Source: Aquificota bacterium
Lineage (GTDB): Bacteria; Aquificota; Aquificia; Aquificales; Hydrogenothermaceae
Length of the DNA: 36,919 nt
Reading direction: 5' to 3'
Assembly (NCBI GenBank): GCA_013153235.1
Contig: JAADEU010000057.1
Span: 1-36,919 of the forward strand
This document shows, in pieces, positions 17,110-24,981 of this stretch (position 1 is its first letter; every line of letters begins with the position of its first letter). Position numbers and translations under genes: made by a program. The notes below the pieces were generated by a model that saw nothing but the letters and a program-made list of their open reading frames with translations, did no database searches and was not told the DNA's origin.

Positions 17110-18235
17110 TCTGGAGTCCAAGGAGGCTTTCAATCAGTTCCATATCCCTCCTTGTTATCCTGACCTCCCTGTCAGCCTTTTTCAGGGGAAATGGATAACC
17201 GGCAACAGAGTAGTACGAAAGGAAGTCCAGTATCTCTTCTGGAGTAATTCTCTCCAGCTGGGGATTTTCATATACCTCTATCAGGGATATGGTCCTGCCA
17301 GAGTCATATCTGCCGTAAAAGTATTTCAGTGAAACTTCCTTCAACTGAAAAGCTATGTTCTCTTCGATAAACTCAAATATCTCTGAAAACTCCCATTTTA
17401 TCTCCTCCAGATTAATGTATACCGGAGGATATGAATAACCTGTGGTGTTTATAAACTGGTGGAATATTCTCAGGTCAGGTATGGACCTGTTAAATATCTC
17501 CGTGGAATGGGATGTCTTTGCTATTCCTATAACAAGAGGATTCCAGTCAAGACCGTAAAACAGTCTGTGGAGCAGTAGCAGGTACTCAAAATAAGCAAGC
17601 TTTGCAACTGCGGACTCCACAACATCAGCTCGCATTCCCTTTTCCCCAAGCTCTCTGACCAGGCTACTGACAACCTTTTCCTTTATGTCGGGGGAGAGGG
17701 AAACTATGTCCTTTTCAAGGAGGTTTTCCTTAATCTCATCTATCAGACTGCCTGCAACACCTGCAATCTTCCCTTCAAAATCCTCACCAGAGAACCAGTC
17801 TGTTTTTGGAAATACCGTTATGAATCTGCTTGAAAGGGTTCCGTCTATAATGAGGACCTCTGGTTTTTCCCTGTAGGCAAGCCTCAGAAGAGCCTTCAGC
17901 TCAGAGAGGAACATCAACATCCTCAGGTACTGGTCCACAAGCTCCGTCTTTTTTATAACCGAGAAATTAACCTCTCCAACAACCTCCTCAACGGTTTCCC
18001 CATTTTCCCTGAAACCAACTGCGTATCCTGAGACGGTATACAGATAAAATCCCAGATAATGTTTTTTATTGTAAGAGCCGTCCTCTCCGGCAACAAATCT
18101 ATACACCGGAACAGGCCTGTACTCGACCCATTTTTCCAGTACTTCTTCCCTTTTAATATCCCTGCTCAGGGACAGGGCAAGATTTGAAAGTTCATTTTTC
18201 AGTCTGTAGGTTTTGTTAAGCAGCTCTGGACGCAT
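17078..18235 (-). CDS. nurA: NurA-family 5'-3' DNA nuclease
   Basis: NurA is the toroidal dimeric nuclease that works with the HerA translocase to resect DNA ends. In this 385-residue protein the catalytic acidic positions appear conserved: Asp52 in GEDGS (50-54), a Glu in SELKALL (about 112) and Asp131 in LIIDGTL. A late HSTEIF segment supplies a basic/His patch typical of the family. HerA is encoded four genes upstream in the same series (20666-22606). The 147-residue gene ends 2 bases before this start, so these two are probably translated together. The assignment is by motif; an actual HerA interaction is inferred from family knowledge and operon context. Confidence 0.85.
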   Translation of the reverse strand: MRPELLNKTYRLKNELSNLALSLSRDIKREEVLEKWVEYRPVPVYRFVAGEDGSYNKKHYLGFYLYTVSGYAVGFRENGETVEEVVGEVNFSVIKKTELVDQYLRMLMFLSELKALLRLAYREKPEVLIIDGTLSSRFITVFPKTDWFSGEDFEGKIAGVAGSLIDEIKENLLEKDIVSLSPDIKEKVVSSLVRELGEKGMRADVVESAVAKLAYFEYLLLLHRLFYGLDWNPLVIGIAKTSHSTEIFNRSIPDLRIFHQFINTTGYSYPPVYINLEEIKWEFSEIFEFIEENIAFQLKEVSLKYFYGRYDSGRTISLIEVYENPQLERITPEEILDFLSYYSVAGYPFPLKKADREVRITRRDMELIESLLGLQNELHGREGLE

Positions 18236-18237
18236 AC

Positions 18238-18681
18238 CTACACCTCTACAGGGTCGTCCCTGTGGGGAACCCAGACCTCCCTGAAAAATTTCTGTTCATT
18301 TTTCAGATAATCCTCAGGAACCTTTTTTATTATCTGCTGGGCCCACTCCTCTATTTTCCTGCCTCCATCTTCACCAAAACGCCAGAAAATATTCTTCCTG
18401 TAGTCTTCAGCGGTTTCAACCTTACCTGCGACAAATGGTTTACCGTTATAGGCAGCCAGCTTAAAAATTTTGAAGGTCTCCCAGTCCAGATTTTCCCTGT
18501 TTTTGCTTTTCTTTTCTTCCTCCTGTCTGTATCTCCTGTCAGAGTGTGCCAGTCTCTTAAAAATGGCGTATTTTAGAGCTTCGGCAATACCTATTGCTTC
18601 GGCAAGCTCCTCAGGGTAGCCGAGTCTGAGAGCCCTGTATTTCTGGAGTGCTGCCATTTTGGGAAATCTGTTTACCAGCAT
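18238..18681 (-). CDS. Unknown 147-residue protein coupled to nurA
   Basis: I do not recognise this family. It is a soluble, mainly helical protein with no signal peptide or membrane segment. An N-terminal region (1-50) is rich in Arg, Leu and Ala (KYRALRLGYPEELAEA), followed by a very basic stretch (about 45-64, RRYRQEEEKKSKNR). The C-terminal half is Trp/Phe/Lys-rich and acidic at the end (WVPHRDDPVEV). Its ATG shares one base with the stop of the gene before it (TAATG), and its stop lies 2 bases before nurA, so translation of all three is coupled. That position makes it a candidate accessory factor of HerA-NurA, but nothing in the sequence proves it. Confidence 0.75.
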   Translation of the reverse strand: MLVNRFPKMAALQKYRALRLGYPEELAEAIGIAEALKYAIFKRLAHSDRRYRQEEEKKSKNRENLDWETFKIFKLAAYNGKPFVAGKVETAEDYRKNIFWRFGEDGGRKIEEWAQQIIKKVPEDYLKNEQKFFREVWVPHRDDPVEV

Positions 18682-19586
18682 TATATGGCCCTGCCGTATG
18701 TGATTTCAGCCTTATAGTAATCATCCAGAACTGAAATTATATCAGATACCGGTAAACTTCCCATAAACATAAATGCTAAAACCAGCCTGTCCACAGTTAT
18801 TTCCTGTGTGGCTTTTATGTTTATTGTTATCCTGCCTCCACCGTTTTCCAGTATGTACACCGCACCTTCAACCAGCTTTTTCATATACGCATCCTGACTT
18901 TTCTCCCTGTAGGTTTTTAGCTCGGATATCAGAATCTCTTTTAGTTTTTCAGGCCGGGCCTTTTGCCGCTGTGCCACCTCTTTTATGATTTCCTCTGTAA
19001 ATCCCCTGTCTGTATAGCTGACCACAACTTCCGAGGGAAATATTTCTGTCAGGTATTCTATGTACTCTGTCTGTTTTTCCTGGGGGTCTATTTTTAGAAG
19101 CTCAGGTCTGAATTTCTCCAGAACAGCGGAAAATTCCACCTCAAGTTTCTGGTTTTTAATCTGCACCTTTTCAATATTAAATACATTTTTTTCCGTGTCG
19201 TACCACATTTTCTGGTAAAAGTCGTAACGGAAGTTCTTCCCATCTATAAATGCGTCTATACCGTATGCATAGGCCTCAAATCTAATAGGAACCCTGAATC
19301 CTTCAGGAAGGCTGTACTCTGTTATCTCAAACCTATCGATATCTATAACAGTTCCAGGCTGGGGGAATCCCCTTATGGAAATTCCATCCAGACTGACCTT
19401 TCCTGTCAGTGGGTTGTAGCTGTAACCCTTTATTTTTACATTTTCCTGAAGATTATTCTCTTTCAGGTATTGCTGAACCTGTTCCTTAATCGACTGGGTT
19501 CCTACATAGGCTGCTATCAGATATCCCCCTCCGAGGATAACAAGGAGGACAGACAGGACGAGGCCGATTATTGTTTTTTTATTCAT
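18681..19586 (-). CDS. Unknown membrane-anchored periplasmic protein (301 aa)
   Basis: I do not recognise a precise family. An N-terminal signal anchor (about residues 5-28, IIGLVLSVLLVILGGGYLIAA) is followed by a large soluble domain predicted to be outside. The segment KIKGYSYNPLTGKVSLDGISIRG (split: KIKGYSYNPLTG then KVSLDGISIRG) recalls the beta-repeat that opens AsmA/DUF748-like lipid-transfer proteins, where a residue pattern of 'x-Y-N-P-x-x-G-x-V-x-L' precedes alternating strands. Length is far shorter than AsmA proteins. It sits 5 bases after obg and overlaps the next gene by one base, so it is in the same transcript as herA, obg and nurA, though its location makes a direct DNA role unlikely. 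Confidence 0.7.
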   Translation of the reverse strand: MNKKTIIGLVLSVLLVILGGGYLIAAYVGTQSIKEQVQQYLKENNLQENVKIKGYSYNPLTGKVSLDGISIRGFPQPGTVIDIDRFEITEYSLPEGFRVPIRFEAYAYGIDAFIDGKNFRYDFYQKMWYDTEKNVFNIEKVQIKNQKLEVEFSAVLEKFRPELLKIDPQEKQTEYIEYLTEIFPSEVVVSYTDRGFTEEIIKEVAQRQKARPEKLKEILISELKTYREKSQDAYMKKLVEGAVYILENGGGRITINIKATQEITVDRLVLAFMFMGSLPVSDIISVLDDYYKAEITYGRAI

Positions 19587-19591
19587 TTTCT

Positions 19592-20599
19592 TTATTCCTT
19601 TATTTTTTCATATAACTTTACTATTTCTTCTTTTAGACGGTCAACTCCTTCAAGGGTGGCAAGTGATACAGGGATAAATGTGTATCCCCTCTCTTCAAAG
19701 TACTTTTTCCATTTTTCCAGCTGTGTTCTGTCAGACAGGATGTCTATCTTGTTCCCCACAACAATCTGGGGTTTCTCCAGTAGCTCAGGGGAGTACTTTT
19801 CAAGCTCTTTATTTATAGCCTCAAAGGCCTCATCAGGCTCCCTATCCCTGTAATCAGATACATCAATCAGATGAATCAGACCTTTTGTTCTTTCTATATG
19901 CCTTAAAAACTCGTGGCCGAGGCCCTGTCCTTCAGAAGCCCCTTCTATAAGCCCCGGGATGTCTGCAAGGACAACAGATTTTCCATAGTCCAGCTTCAGT
20001 ACACCAAGAACAGGACTGAGGGTGGTAAAAGGATAGTCGGCAATTTTTGGCCTGGCGTTGGACAGAACAGAAATCAGGGTGGATTTACCTGCGTTTGGAA
20101 ATCCCACTATACCTATATCTGCAAGAAGCTTCAGCTCAAGGTCTATCCATCTTTCCTCACCTTTCTGTCCTTCCTCAGCGTAATCCGGGGACTGGTTTGT
20201 TGAACTTTTAAAGGCTGCATTTCCCTTTCCTCCCTTTCCACCTCTGGCAACAACAACTTTTTGTCCGGCCTCTGTAAGGTCTGCTATCAGCTCACCTGTT
20301 TCTGCATCTTTTACAACGGTACCGACAGGAACCCTGATTATGAGGTCTTCCCCTTTTCTGCCGTGCTTATTACCCCCGGAACCGTGCTGTCCCCTTTCTG
20401 CCTTAAAGTGAATCCTGTGTTTAAAGTCCATAAGTGTGGTCATACGGGGGTCTGCCACCATTACCACATCACCACCCTTTCCGCCGTTGCCTCCAGAGGG
20501 ACCTCCCATCGGGACGAATTTTTCCTTTCTAAAGGCCACACATCCGTTTCCTCCGTCTCCTGCCTTAACGTATATTTTCGCTTTATCCACAAACTTCAT
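19592..20599 (-). CDS. obg: Obg/CgtA GTPase
   Basis: Obg is an essential ribosome-associated GTPase involved in 50S assembly and stress control. The 335 residues contain the glycine-rich Obg fold (about 1-158, with repeated GGxGGxGG patterns) and the G domain with GFPNAGKST (P-loop), DIPG, the switch-II region and NKID (G4). The C-terminal OCT domain present in some species is absent, so the protein ends with the G domain. It begins with GTGAGGAAAAA upstream of the ATG and lies 66 bases after herA. The usual partners rplU and rpmA are not next to it. Its placement inside the HerA-NurA series is unusual and may give it a shared promoter. Confidence 0.96.
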   Translation of the reverse strand: MKFVDKAKIYVKAGDGGNGCVAFRKEKFVPMGGPSGGNGGKGGDVVMVADPRMTTLMDFKHRIHFKAERGQHGSGGNKHGRKGEDLIIRVPVGTVVKDAETGELIADLTEAGQKVVVARGGKGGKGNAAFKSSTNQSPDYAEEGQKGEERWIDLELKLLADIGIVGFPNAGKSTLISVLSNARPKIADYPFTTLSPVLGVLKLDYGKSVVLADIPGLIEGASEGQGLGHEFLRHIERTKGLIHLIDVSDYRDREPDEAFEAINKELEKYSPELLEKPQIVVGNKIDILSDRTQLEKWKKYFEERGYTFIPVSLATLEGVDRLKEEIVKLYEKIKE

Positions 20600-20665
20600 T
20601 TTTTCCTCACCTGAATTGTTTTTTTCGGGGAAATAATTTATTTCTCAGGACATATATTTCCAGCT

Positions 20666-22606
20666 TCAGCCCAGTCTGATACCTGTGAGAATTCCAAATG
20701 GAACTGCAAGACCTGTGACAAATCCTGTTCCAGGCTTTAAAAACGGCAGAATCTCAAATATATCTTCCTTTGAATACTCAAAGAACGCAGAAACCGCCTC
20801 AAGGTCATTCCTGTTTATAAGCTTAAATACAGCCTGGGTGTTAAGCTGCGAAAGTATGTATTTACTGATATTGGCAGGCCTCTGGGTTATTGCTATAAGA
20901 CCCAGATTCAGTTTTCTACCCTCTGTTGCGATTTTTTTTGCAATTATGAATGCAGGGTTTGATGAGCCTGACTGTACATCACCAAAACCCTTCTCAGGTG
21001 CAAAATTCTGGGCCTCCTCAAGGACTATAACCCTCTTCTTTCTGTCTTTTTTGGCCTTTTTAAATATTTCCTTCATTATCAGACCTGCCAGATTTACCCT
21101 GGTTACCGGGTCCTCTATACTGCTGAAATTAAAAATTACAGGTACATTTTCTTTCCCGAGGAAATTAAATATCTCCTCTACAATTTCAGGATGTACGGAG
21201 AGGGCCTGTTTTGTGTAATCCATCTCTATCATCTGTATGAATGAGTCCAGTTCCTGTCTAAGCGGTCCCCTAAGGTCTGTCAGTTCCATAGCCCCAAGGA
21301 GAATTTCATACAGGGATTTTTCCCTTAAACCGGTTATCTGCAGGTCAGGTTTCAGATTTTTTCTCAGGTAAGCAGAAACCCTTTTTTCTTCCGAGCTTTT
21401 GTCCTGAAAAACAACACCGTACTCCCTGAACAGGTCCTTGATATTGTCAAAATGCACGGGAAAAAGCAGGTCCGGAAACTCAAGCCGGGCAGCATTTTTC
21501 AGACTGCCACCGTATTCCCCGTACAAATCAAATACATAAACGGTGATATCATCATAATCCAGATTTTCCAGAATTCTTCTGACAAATGTTGTTTTACCTG
21601 AACCGGTGGTGCCCAGAACAGCCATATGCATCGTGTATATCTTTTCCATATCGATGTAGGCATTCAGTCCGGTGTTATACAGATTACCGAATCTGACAGG
21701 CATTCCCATAGGATACCCTGCATGGTTTATTTTGAGGATATCCTGAATATCATCCTCACCTTCAAATCTGAATACCGGGCTGCCAACCCCAGGAGGTTCC
21801 ATAGGTGTCTTGAGGATACTTTCCCCGGTATTTTCAACGCTGTCTTTAAATCTTGCCAGAATTTCCAGACGGGCCACCCTGATTCCTGCATTTTTTTCAT
21901 TCAGATATGCAAACAGAAGTGCCTTTCTAAAAAAGGGGTCCCTGTCTGTTATGGCCATCTCCAGCTTCTGGGGCTCGGAAAAAATAGACCTGGATACGGT
22001 GGTAAAAATGGTTGAAAAGAGGGAGTCATTTATCTCCTTAACAACAGCCACACGCCCCAGGATAAATCCTTCACCATCAGGTATCTTCACATAGGTCTGC
22101 TCAGGAACAGACTCAAAAAGAAGAACCTCTGCAGATATTGCACTTTCTGCATTGAGTATTATCCCTGCAACGGGGAGATTCAGGTTTATTGAGGAGGATT
22201 TTATTTTTTCAAACTGGTCTATCAGTTTCTTGACCTCTTCCGGGGAATCAATAACAACAGCCGTTTCTATATTCCCGTCAATGTACAGTCCTGAAGAGGT
22301 TAAATTTGCAGAACCTATAACGGCGATTCTGTCGTCAACTATCACAAATTTTGAATGGATATCAGGATTGAGATAAATGGTGGCATCCAGTTCTTCAAGA
22401 ATTCTGAAAACATCCCTGTCTGTAATCAGGAAATCCTGAATCTGGGAGTTTCTTATAACAACCTCAATTTTGACCTTCTTCCCACCTATAAGCTCACTGA
22501 AAGGCTGGGCTTTAATCCAGGGAGATGAGATTTTTATGGACTTTTTTGCCGAGGAAAACAGCTTTTTCAGCCGGGGGAGAATCTCCTCTTTAGGAAGAAT
22601 TTCCAT
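20666..22606 (-). CDS. HerA-type DNA translocase fused to an N-terminal PLD nuclease domain
   Basis: This 646-residue chain joins three parts. Residues 1-130 are a phospholipase-D-superfamily domain with one complete HKD motif: His84, Lys86 and Asp91, then GSAN (98-101). Residues about 145-260 look like the HAS-barrel that precedes HerA ATPases. Residues about 300-646 are the HerA/FtsK-like ATPase: Walker A GTTGSGKT (332-339), Walker B VIVLEEAQ (526-533), the basic ATEGRK segment and ITQRP (573-577). HerA proteins form hexameric rings that pump DNA into NurA, whose gene lies downstream in the same series. Single-HKD PLD nucleases work as dimers, so a hexamer could present three active sites. 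The domain order is seen directly; nuclease activity is inference. Confidence 0.88.
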   Translation of the reverse strand: MEILPKEEILPRLKKLFSSAKKSIKISSPWIKAQPFSELIGGKKVKIEVVIRNSQIQDFLITDRDVFRILEELDATIYLNPDIHSKFVIVDDRIAVIGSANLTSSGLYIDGNIETAVVIDSPEEVKKLIDQFEKIKSSSINLNLPVAGIILNAESAISAEVLLFESVPEQTYVKIPDGEGFILGRVAVVKEINDSLFSTIFTTVSRSIFSEPQKLEMAITDRDPFFRKALLFAYLNEKNAGIRVARLEILARFKDSVENTGESILKTPMEPPGVGSPVFRFEGEDDIQDILKINHAGYPMGMPVRFGNLYNTGLNAYIDMEKIYTMHMAVLGTTGSGKTTFVRRILENLDYDDITVYVFDLYGEYGGSLKNAARLEFPDLLFPVHFDNIKDLFREYGVVFQDKSSEEKRVSAYLRKNLKPDLQITGLREKSLYEILLGAMELTDLRGPLRQELDSFIQMIEMDYTKQALSVHPEIVEEIFNFLGKENVPVIFNFSSIEDPVTRVNLAGLIMKEIFKKAKKDRKKRVIVLEEAQNFAPEKGFGDVQSGSSNPAFIIAKKIATEGRKLNLGLIAITQRPANISKYILSQLNTQAVFKLINRNDLEAVSAFFEYSKEDIFEILPFLKPGTGFVTGLAVPFGILTGIRLG

Positions 22607-22668
22607 TTTTAATCCTGTTTTTTATTTAAAGATGGTAAAGGGATGTGGAAAATTCAAGGGAGGGGGTC

Positions 22669-22691
22669 AGATAAGGAGAATCTCCCTATCT
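22669..22691 (-). terminator. Possible rpmB terminator hairpin
   Basis: On the minus strand AGATAGGGA / TCCTTATCT pair over 9 bases (one G-U pair) and include the rpmB stop codon. The sequence after the stem is C-rich (GACCCCCTCCC) rather than U-rich, so this is a weak or non-canonical terminator separating rpmB from herA. Confidence 0.4.
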
Positions 22692-22880
22692 GACGGCTTT
22701 TTTAACCTTTCCTGCCTTGAGGCATTTGGCACATACGTAGATTCTCTTTGTAGAGCCGTCTGGCATAACAGCCTTAACCCTCTGGAGGTTAGGTCTCCAT
22801 ACCCTCTTTGTGGTTGTTGCAGAGTGTGCAACCCTGTTTCCATGGGCAGTTTTCTTTCCACATATCTGACAGACAGCCAT
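22686..22880 (-). CDS. rpmB: 50S ribosomal protein L28
   Basis: L28 is a small large-subunit protein. From the ATG at 22880 (GAGGAAG upstream) it has 64 residues. It carries the N-terminal CQICGK and C-terminal CAKC cysteine pairs of a zinc-ribbon form, together with the family signature around RVAHS and RRVWRPNLQ (here TKRVWRPNLQ). The open frame extends five codons further but lacks support. It sits between glcD and herA. Confidence 0.93.
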   Translation of the reverse strand: MAVCQICGKKTAHGNRVAHSATTTKRVWRPNLQRVKAVMPDGSTKRIYVCAKCLKAGKVKKAVR

Positions 22881-22929
22881 TTTCTTCCTCCACAATTTGT
22901 TTAACGAAATAAATAATATACCACATATA

Positions 22930-24336
22930 TCAGTCTATATCCATCTTTCCAGGGTTAATCAAGTCTTTGGGGTCAAAAACCCTTTTTATACCCCTCATTA
23001 TTTCAAGCTCTTTAGGTTTAAACTGTTTTTTCATAAAAGGGGCCTTTGTTATACCAACACCATGTTCCCCGGTTATGGAACCTCCGTAGGAAAGGGCCAG
23101 TTCAAAAACCTCTTCCACAGCCTGTTCAGTTCTTTTCAGCTCATCTTCGTCTGAACCATCAATCATAAAGTTTGCGTGGACGTTACCGTCCCCTATGTGG
23201 CCGAAGTTTACCATTTTCAGATTGTACTTTCTGCCTATATCCCTGAGTTTTGGAAGGGCTTCTGGAAGGAAGCTTCTGGGGAAAACAATATCCTCGTTGA
23301 TTTTTACCCTCCCGAGTTTTGACACGGCAGGGGAGAGTGCCCTTCTTGCCTCCCACAGTTTGTCTGCTTCCTTAGGATTTCTGGCTATCTGGACCTTTGC
23401 TCCGTTTTTTTCACATATCCTTGCAACCTCTGTAATCTGGTCGTCTATCGCCTTTGGATGTCCATCAACCTCAATAAGGAGCAGAACCTCCGCATCCCTT
23501 GGAAGACCAAAATGTCCAAAATCTTCGACCGCATTTATTGCAAGTTTATCCATAAACTCCAGTGCTGATGGCTGTATACCTGCCTTGAAAATATCCTTGA
23601 CGGTTTTACCTACGGCAGCTATATCGGAGAATATTGCCATTGCTGTTTTGGCAGCCTGGGGTTTTGGAATCAGCTTTACCGTTATCTCAGTAAACAGTCC
23701 CAGCGTACCCTCACTGCCTATAAACAGTCTGGTGATGTCGTAACCTGCCACATCCTTGAGTGTAGGTCTTCCTGTGTGTATTATCTCCCCGGTGTGTATC
23801 ACCGTGTTTAGTTCCATTATGTACTCTCTGGTAACACCGTATTTGACACATCTTGGTCCACCGGCATTTTCAGCAACATTACCACCAAGTGTGCAGTATT
23901 TGTAACTTGCAGGGTCCGGTGGATAAAACAGCCCGACTTTTTCTACAGCCTTTTGAAGCCTGTAGGTTATAACACCTGGCTGTACCCTTGCAACGGCATT
24001 GTCCTCATCAATCTCAAGAATCCTGTCCATCTTTTCAAATGAAACGACAACTCCACCCTTTACAGGAAGAGCACCACCTGTGTATCCTGAACCTGCACCC
24101 CTCGGGGTAACAGGTATTCCTTCCTCGTAACATATTTGAACTATTTTCTGGACCTGTTCCTGATTCTCCGGTATTGCTACCACATCAGGCATCATCTTTA
24201 TCCGTGTGGCGTCGTATGAGTAGAGGAGCCTGTCCATGTCATCATCAAGACAGTTTTCTTCCCCTAATATCTCTTTTAATGCCCTTTTTACCCTGTCAGG
24301 AACTTTTATCCTCTCTTTCTGCTCCATATGAAACAT
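22930..24336 (-). CDS. glcD: FAD-binding (GlcD-type) 2-hydroxyacid oxidase/dehydrogenase subunit
   Basis: The 468 residues match the FAD-linked subunit of glycolate oxidase or D-lactate dehydrogenase. The N-terminal FAD_binding_4 domain (about 45-220) includes PRGAGSGYTGGALP and the TLGGNVAENAGG loop. The C-terminal FAD-linked oxidase domain holds NFGHIGDGNVHANF, with the substrate/FAD-binding His, and ends GEHGVGITK and DPKDLINPGK. In glycolate oxidase it works with GlcE and GlcF, neither of which lies nearby; D-lactate or another 2-hydroxyacid with an unrelated electron acceptor is also possible. The start ATG has GTGAGG upstream. The 246-base region before it contains inverted repeats that could be operators. 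Confidence 0.88.
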   Translation of the reverse strand: MFHMEQKERIKVPDRVKRALKEILGEENCLDDDMDRLLYSYDATRIKMMPDVVAIPENQEQVQKIVQICYEEGIPVTPRGAGSGYTGGALPVKGGVVVSFEKMDRILEIDEDNAVARVQPGVITYRLQKAVEKVGLFYPPDPASYKYCTLGGNVAENAGGPRCVKYGVTREYIMELNTVIHTGEIIHTGRPTLKDVAGYDITRLFIGSEGTLGLFTEITVKLIPKPQAAKTAMAIFSDIAAVGKTVKDIFKAGIQPSALEFMDKLAINAVEDFGHFGLPRDAEVLLLIEVDGHPKAIDDQITEVARICEKNGAKVQIARNPKEADKLWEARRALSPAVSKLGRVKINEDIVFPRSFLPEALPKLRDIGRKYNLKMVNFGHIGDGNVHANFMIDGSDEDELKRTEQAVEEVFELALSYGGSITGEHGVGITKAPFMKKQFKPKELEIMRGIKRVFDPKDLINPGKMDID

Positions 24337-24372
24337 CTGCTTAACCTCACCATCTGGATGTTTTTATCTATA

Positions 24373-24412
24373 TTAACCTAAATCGGTTAAAAGTGTGATG
24401 ATAACCATCACA
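24373..24412. promoter_or_regulatory. Two adjacent inverted repeats upstream of glcD, candidate operators
   Basis: TTAACC-TAAATC-GGTTAA (24373-24390) is a perfect 6-base palindrome with a 6-base spacer. It is followed after 3 bases by TGTGATG-ATAAC-CATCACA (24394-24412), a perfect 7-base palindrome with a 5-base spacer. Both lie close to the glcD start (24336) and could bind dimeric transcription factors. The second has TGTGA/TCACA ends like CRP/FNR sites but with a spacing of 9, so I do not call it one. Confidence 0.4.
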
Positions 24413-24433
24413 GGATGTCCAACCTATTGATAT

Positions 24434-24460
24434 TTTAAAAAGGGTTATTGCCTTTTTAAA
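24434..24460. repeat. Perfect 10-base inverted repeat in glcD/rhodanese intergenic region
   Basis: TTTAAAAAGG (24434-24443) and CCTTTTTAAA (24451-24460) surround GTTATTG. It is AT-rich, so it is a poor terminator at high temperature but could be a protein-binding site. The rest of the region 24337-24582 holds GCCGGC near 24510 and a TTGAAA at about 24529 that may be the -35 of the rhodanese promoter. Confidence 0.45.
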
Positions 24461-24582
24461 TAATCCCCCTCAGGATGGTGTCCCCCAGTGTCAGGAAACA
24501 GATTTGCCGGCAGATGGCCATTTGAAATAAACAGGAAAGATTTTAATATATGAATATATAAATATCGTCAGGAGGATGAAAG

Positions 24583-24933
24583 GTGTTTCTGGACAGGGAA
24601 ACCTACAAGAAAATCCATATCTCTGTTGAAGAGCTGAAGGAAAAAATCGATAAAGGAGAGGATTTTATACTCCTTGATGTGAGAGAACCACAGGAGTATG
24701 AGTTTTCAAGGATAAGGGAAAAGGAAGCAATGCTGGTACCTCTGATGAGACTGCCTTCCATTATAGGAAAGCTCCCCAAGGATAAACCCATTTATGTTAT
24801 ATGCAGAAGTGGAAACAGAAGCCTTCAGGCAACCCTGTGGCTGATGGAACACGGTTATGATAATGTAAAAAATGTTGAGGGAGGTATTCTCGCCTGGAGT
24901 GATTATATAGACCCTACCGTAAGGAAGTACTGA
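24583..24933 (+). CDS. Single-domain rhodanese
   Basis: This 116-residue rhodanese domain would transfer sulfane sulfur to cyanide, thiols or a protein partner via a cysteine persulfide. The CH2 motif is LLDVREP, and the active-site loop is CRSGNR, a six-residue loop typical of rhodaneses acting on sulfur rather than phosphatase-like homologues. No signal peptide is present. The start is the GTG at 24583 with AGGAGG at 24570-24575; the nearby ATG at 24576 is out of frame. It is monocistronic and convergent with nadA. In a sulfur-using thermophile it may handle sulfane sulfur, but that context is inferred. Confidence 0.9.
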   Translation: MFLDRETYKKIHISVEELKEKIDKGEDFILLDVREPQEYEFSRIREKEAMLVPLMRLPSIIGKLPKDKPIYVICRSGNRSLQATLWLMEHGYDNVKNVEGGILAWSDYIDPTVRKY

Positions 24934-24981
24934 TATATTCCCCCCTCCCTTCTTTTGTTACCTTCCGCTCCCTCCCGGGTT

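Noticed and set aside
15195..22606. Standard HerA-Sir2 antiphage defence system
   Set aside because: The Sir2 protein is a stand-alone deacylase type, seven genes lie between, and housekeeping obg is inside the series.
24394..24412. CRP/FNR site
   Set aside because: The TGTGA and TCACA ends are 9 bases apart, not 6, so I list it only as a palindrome.
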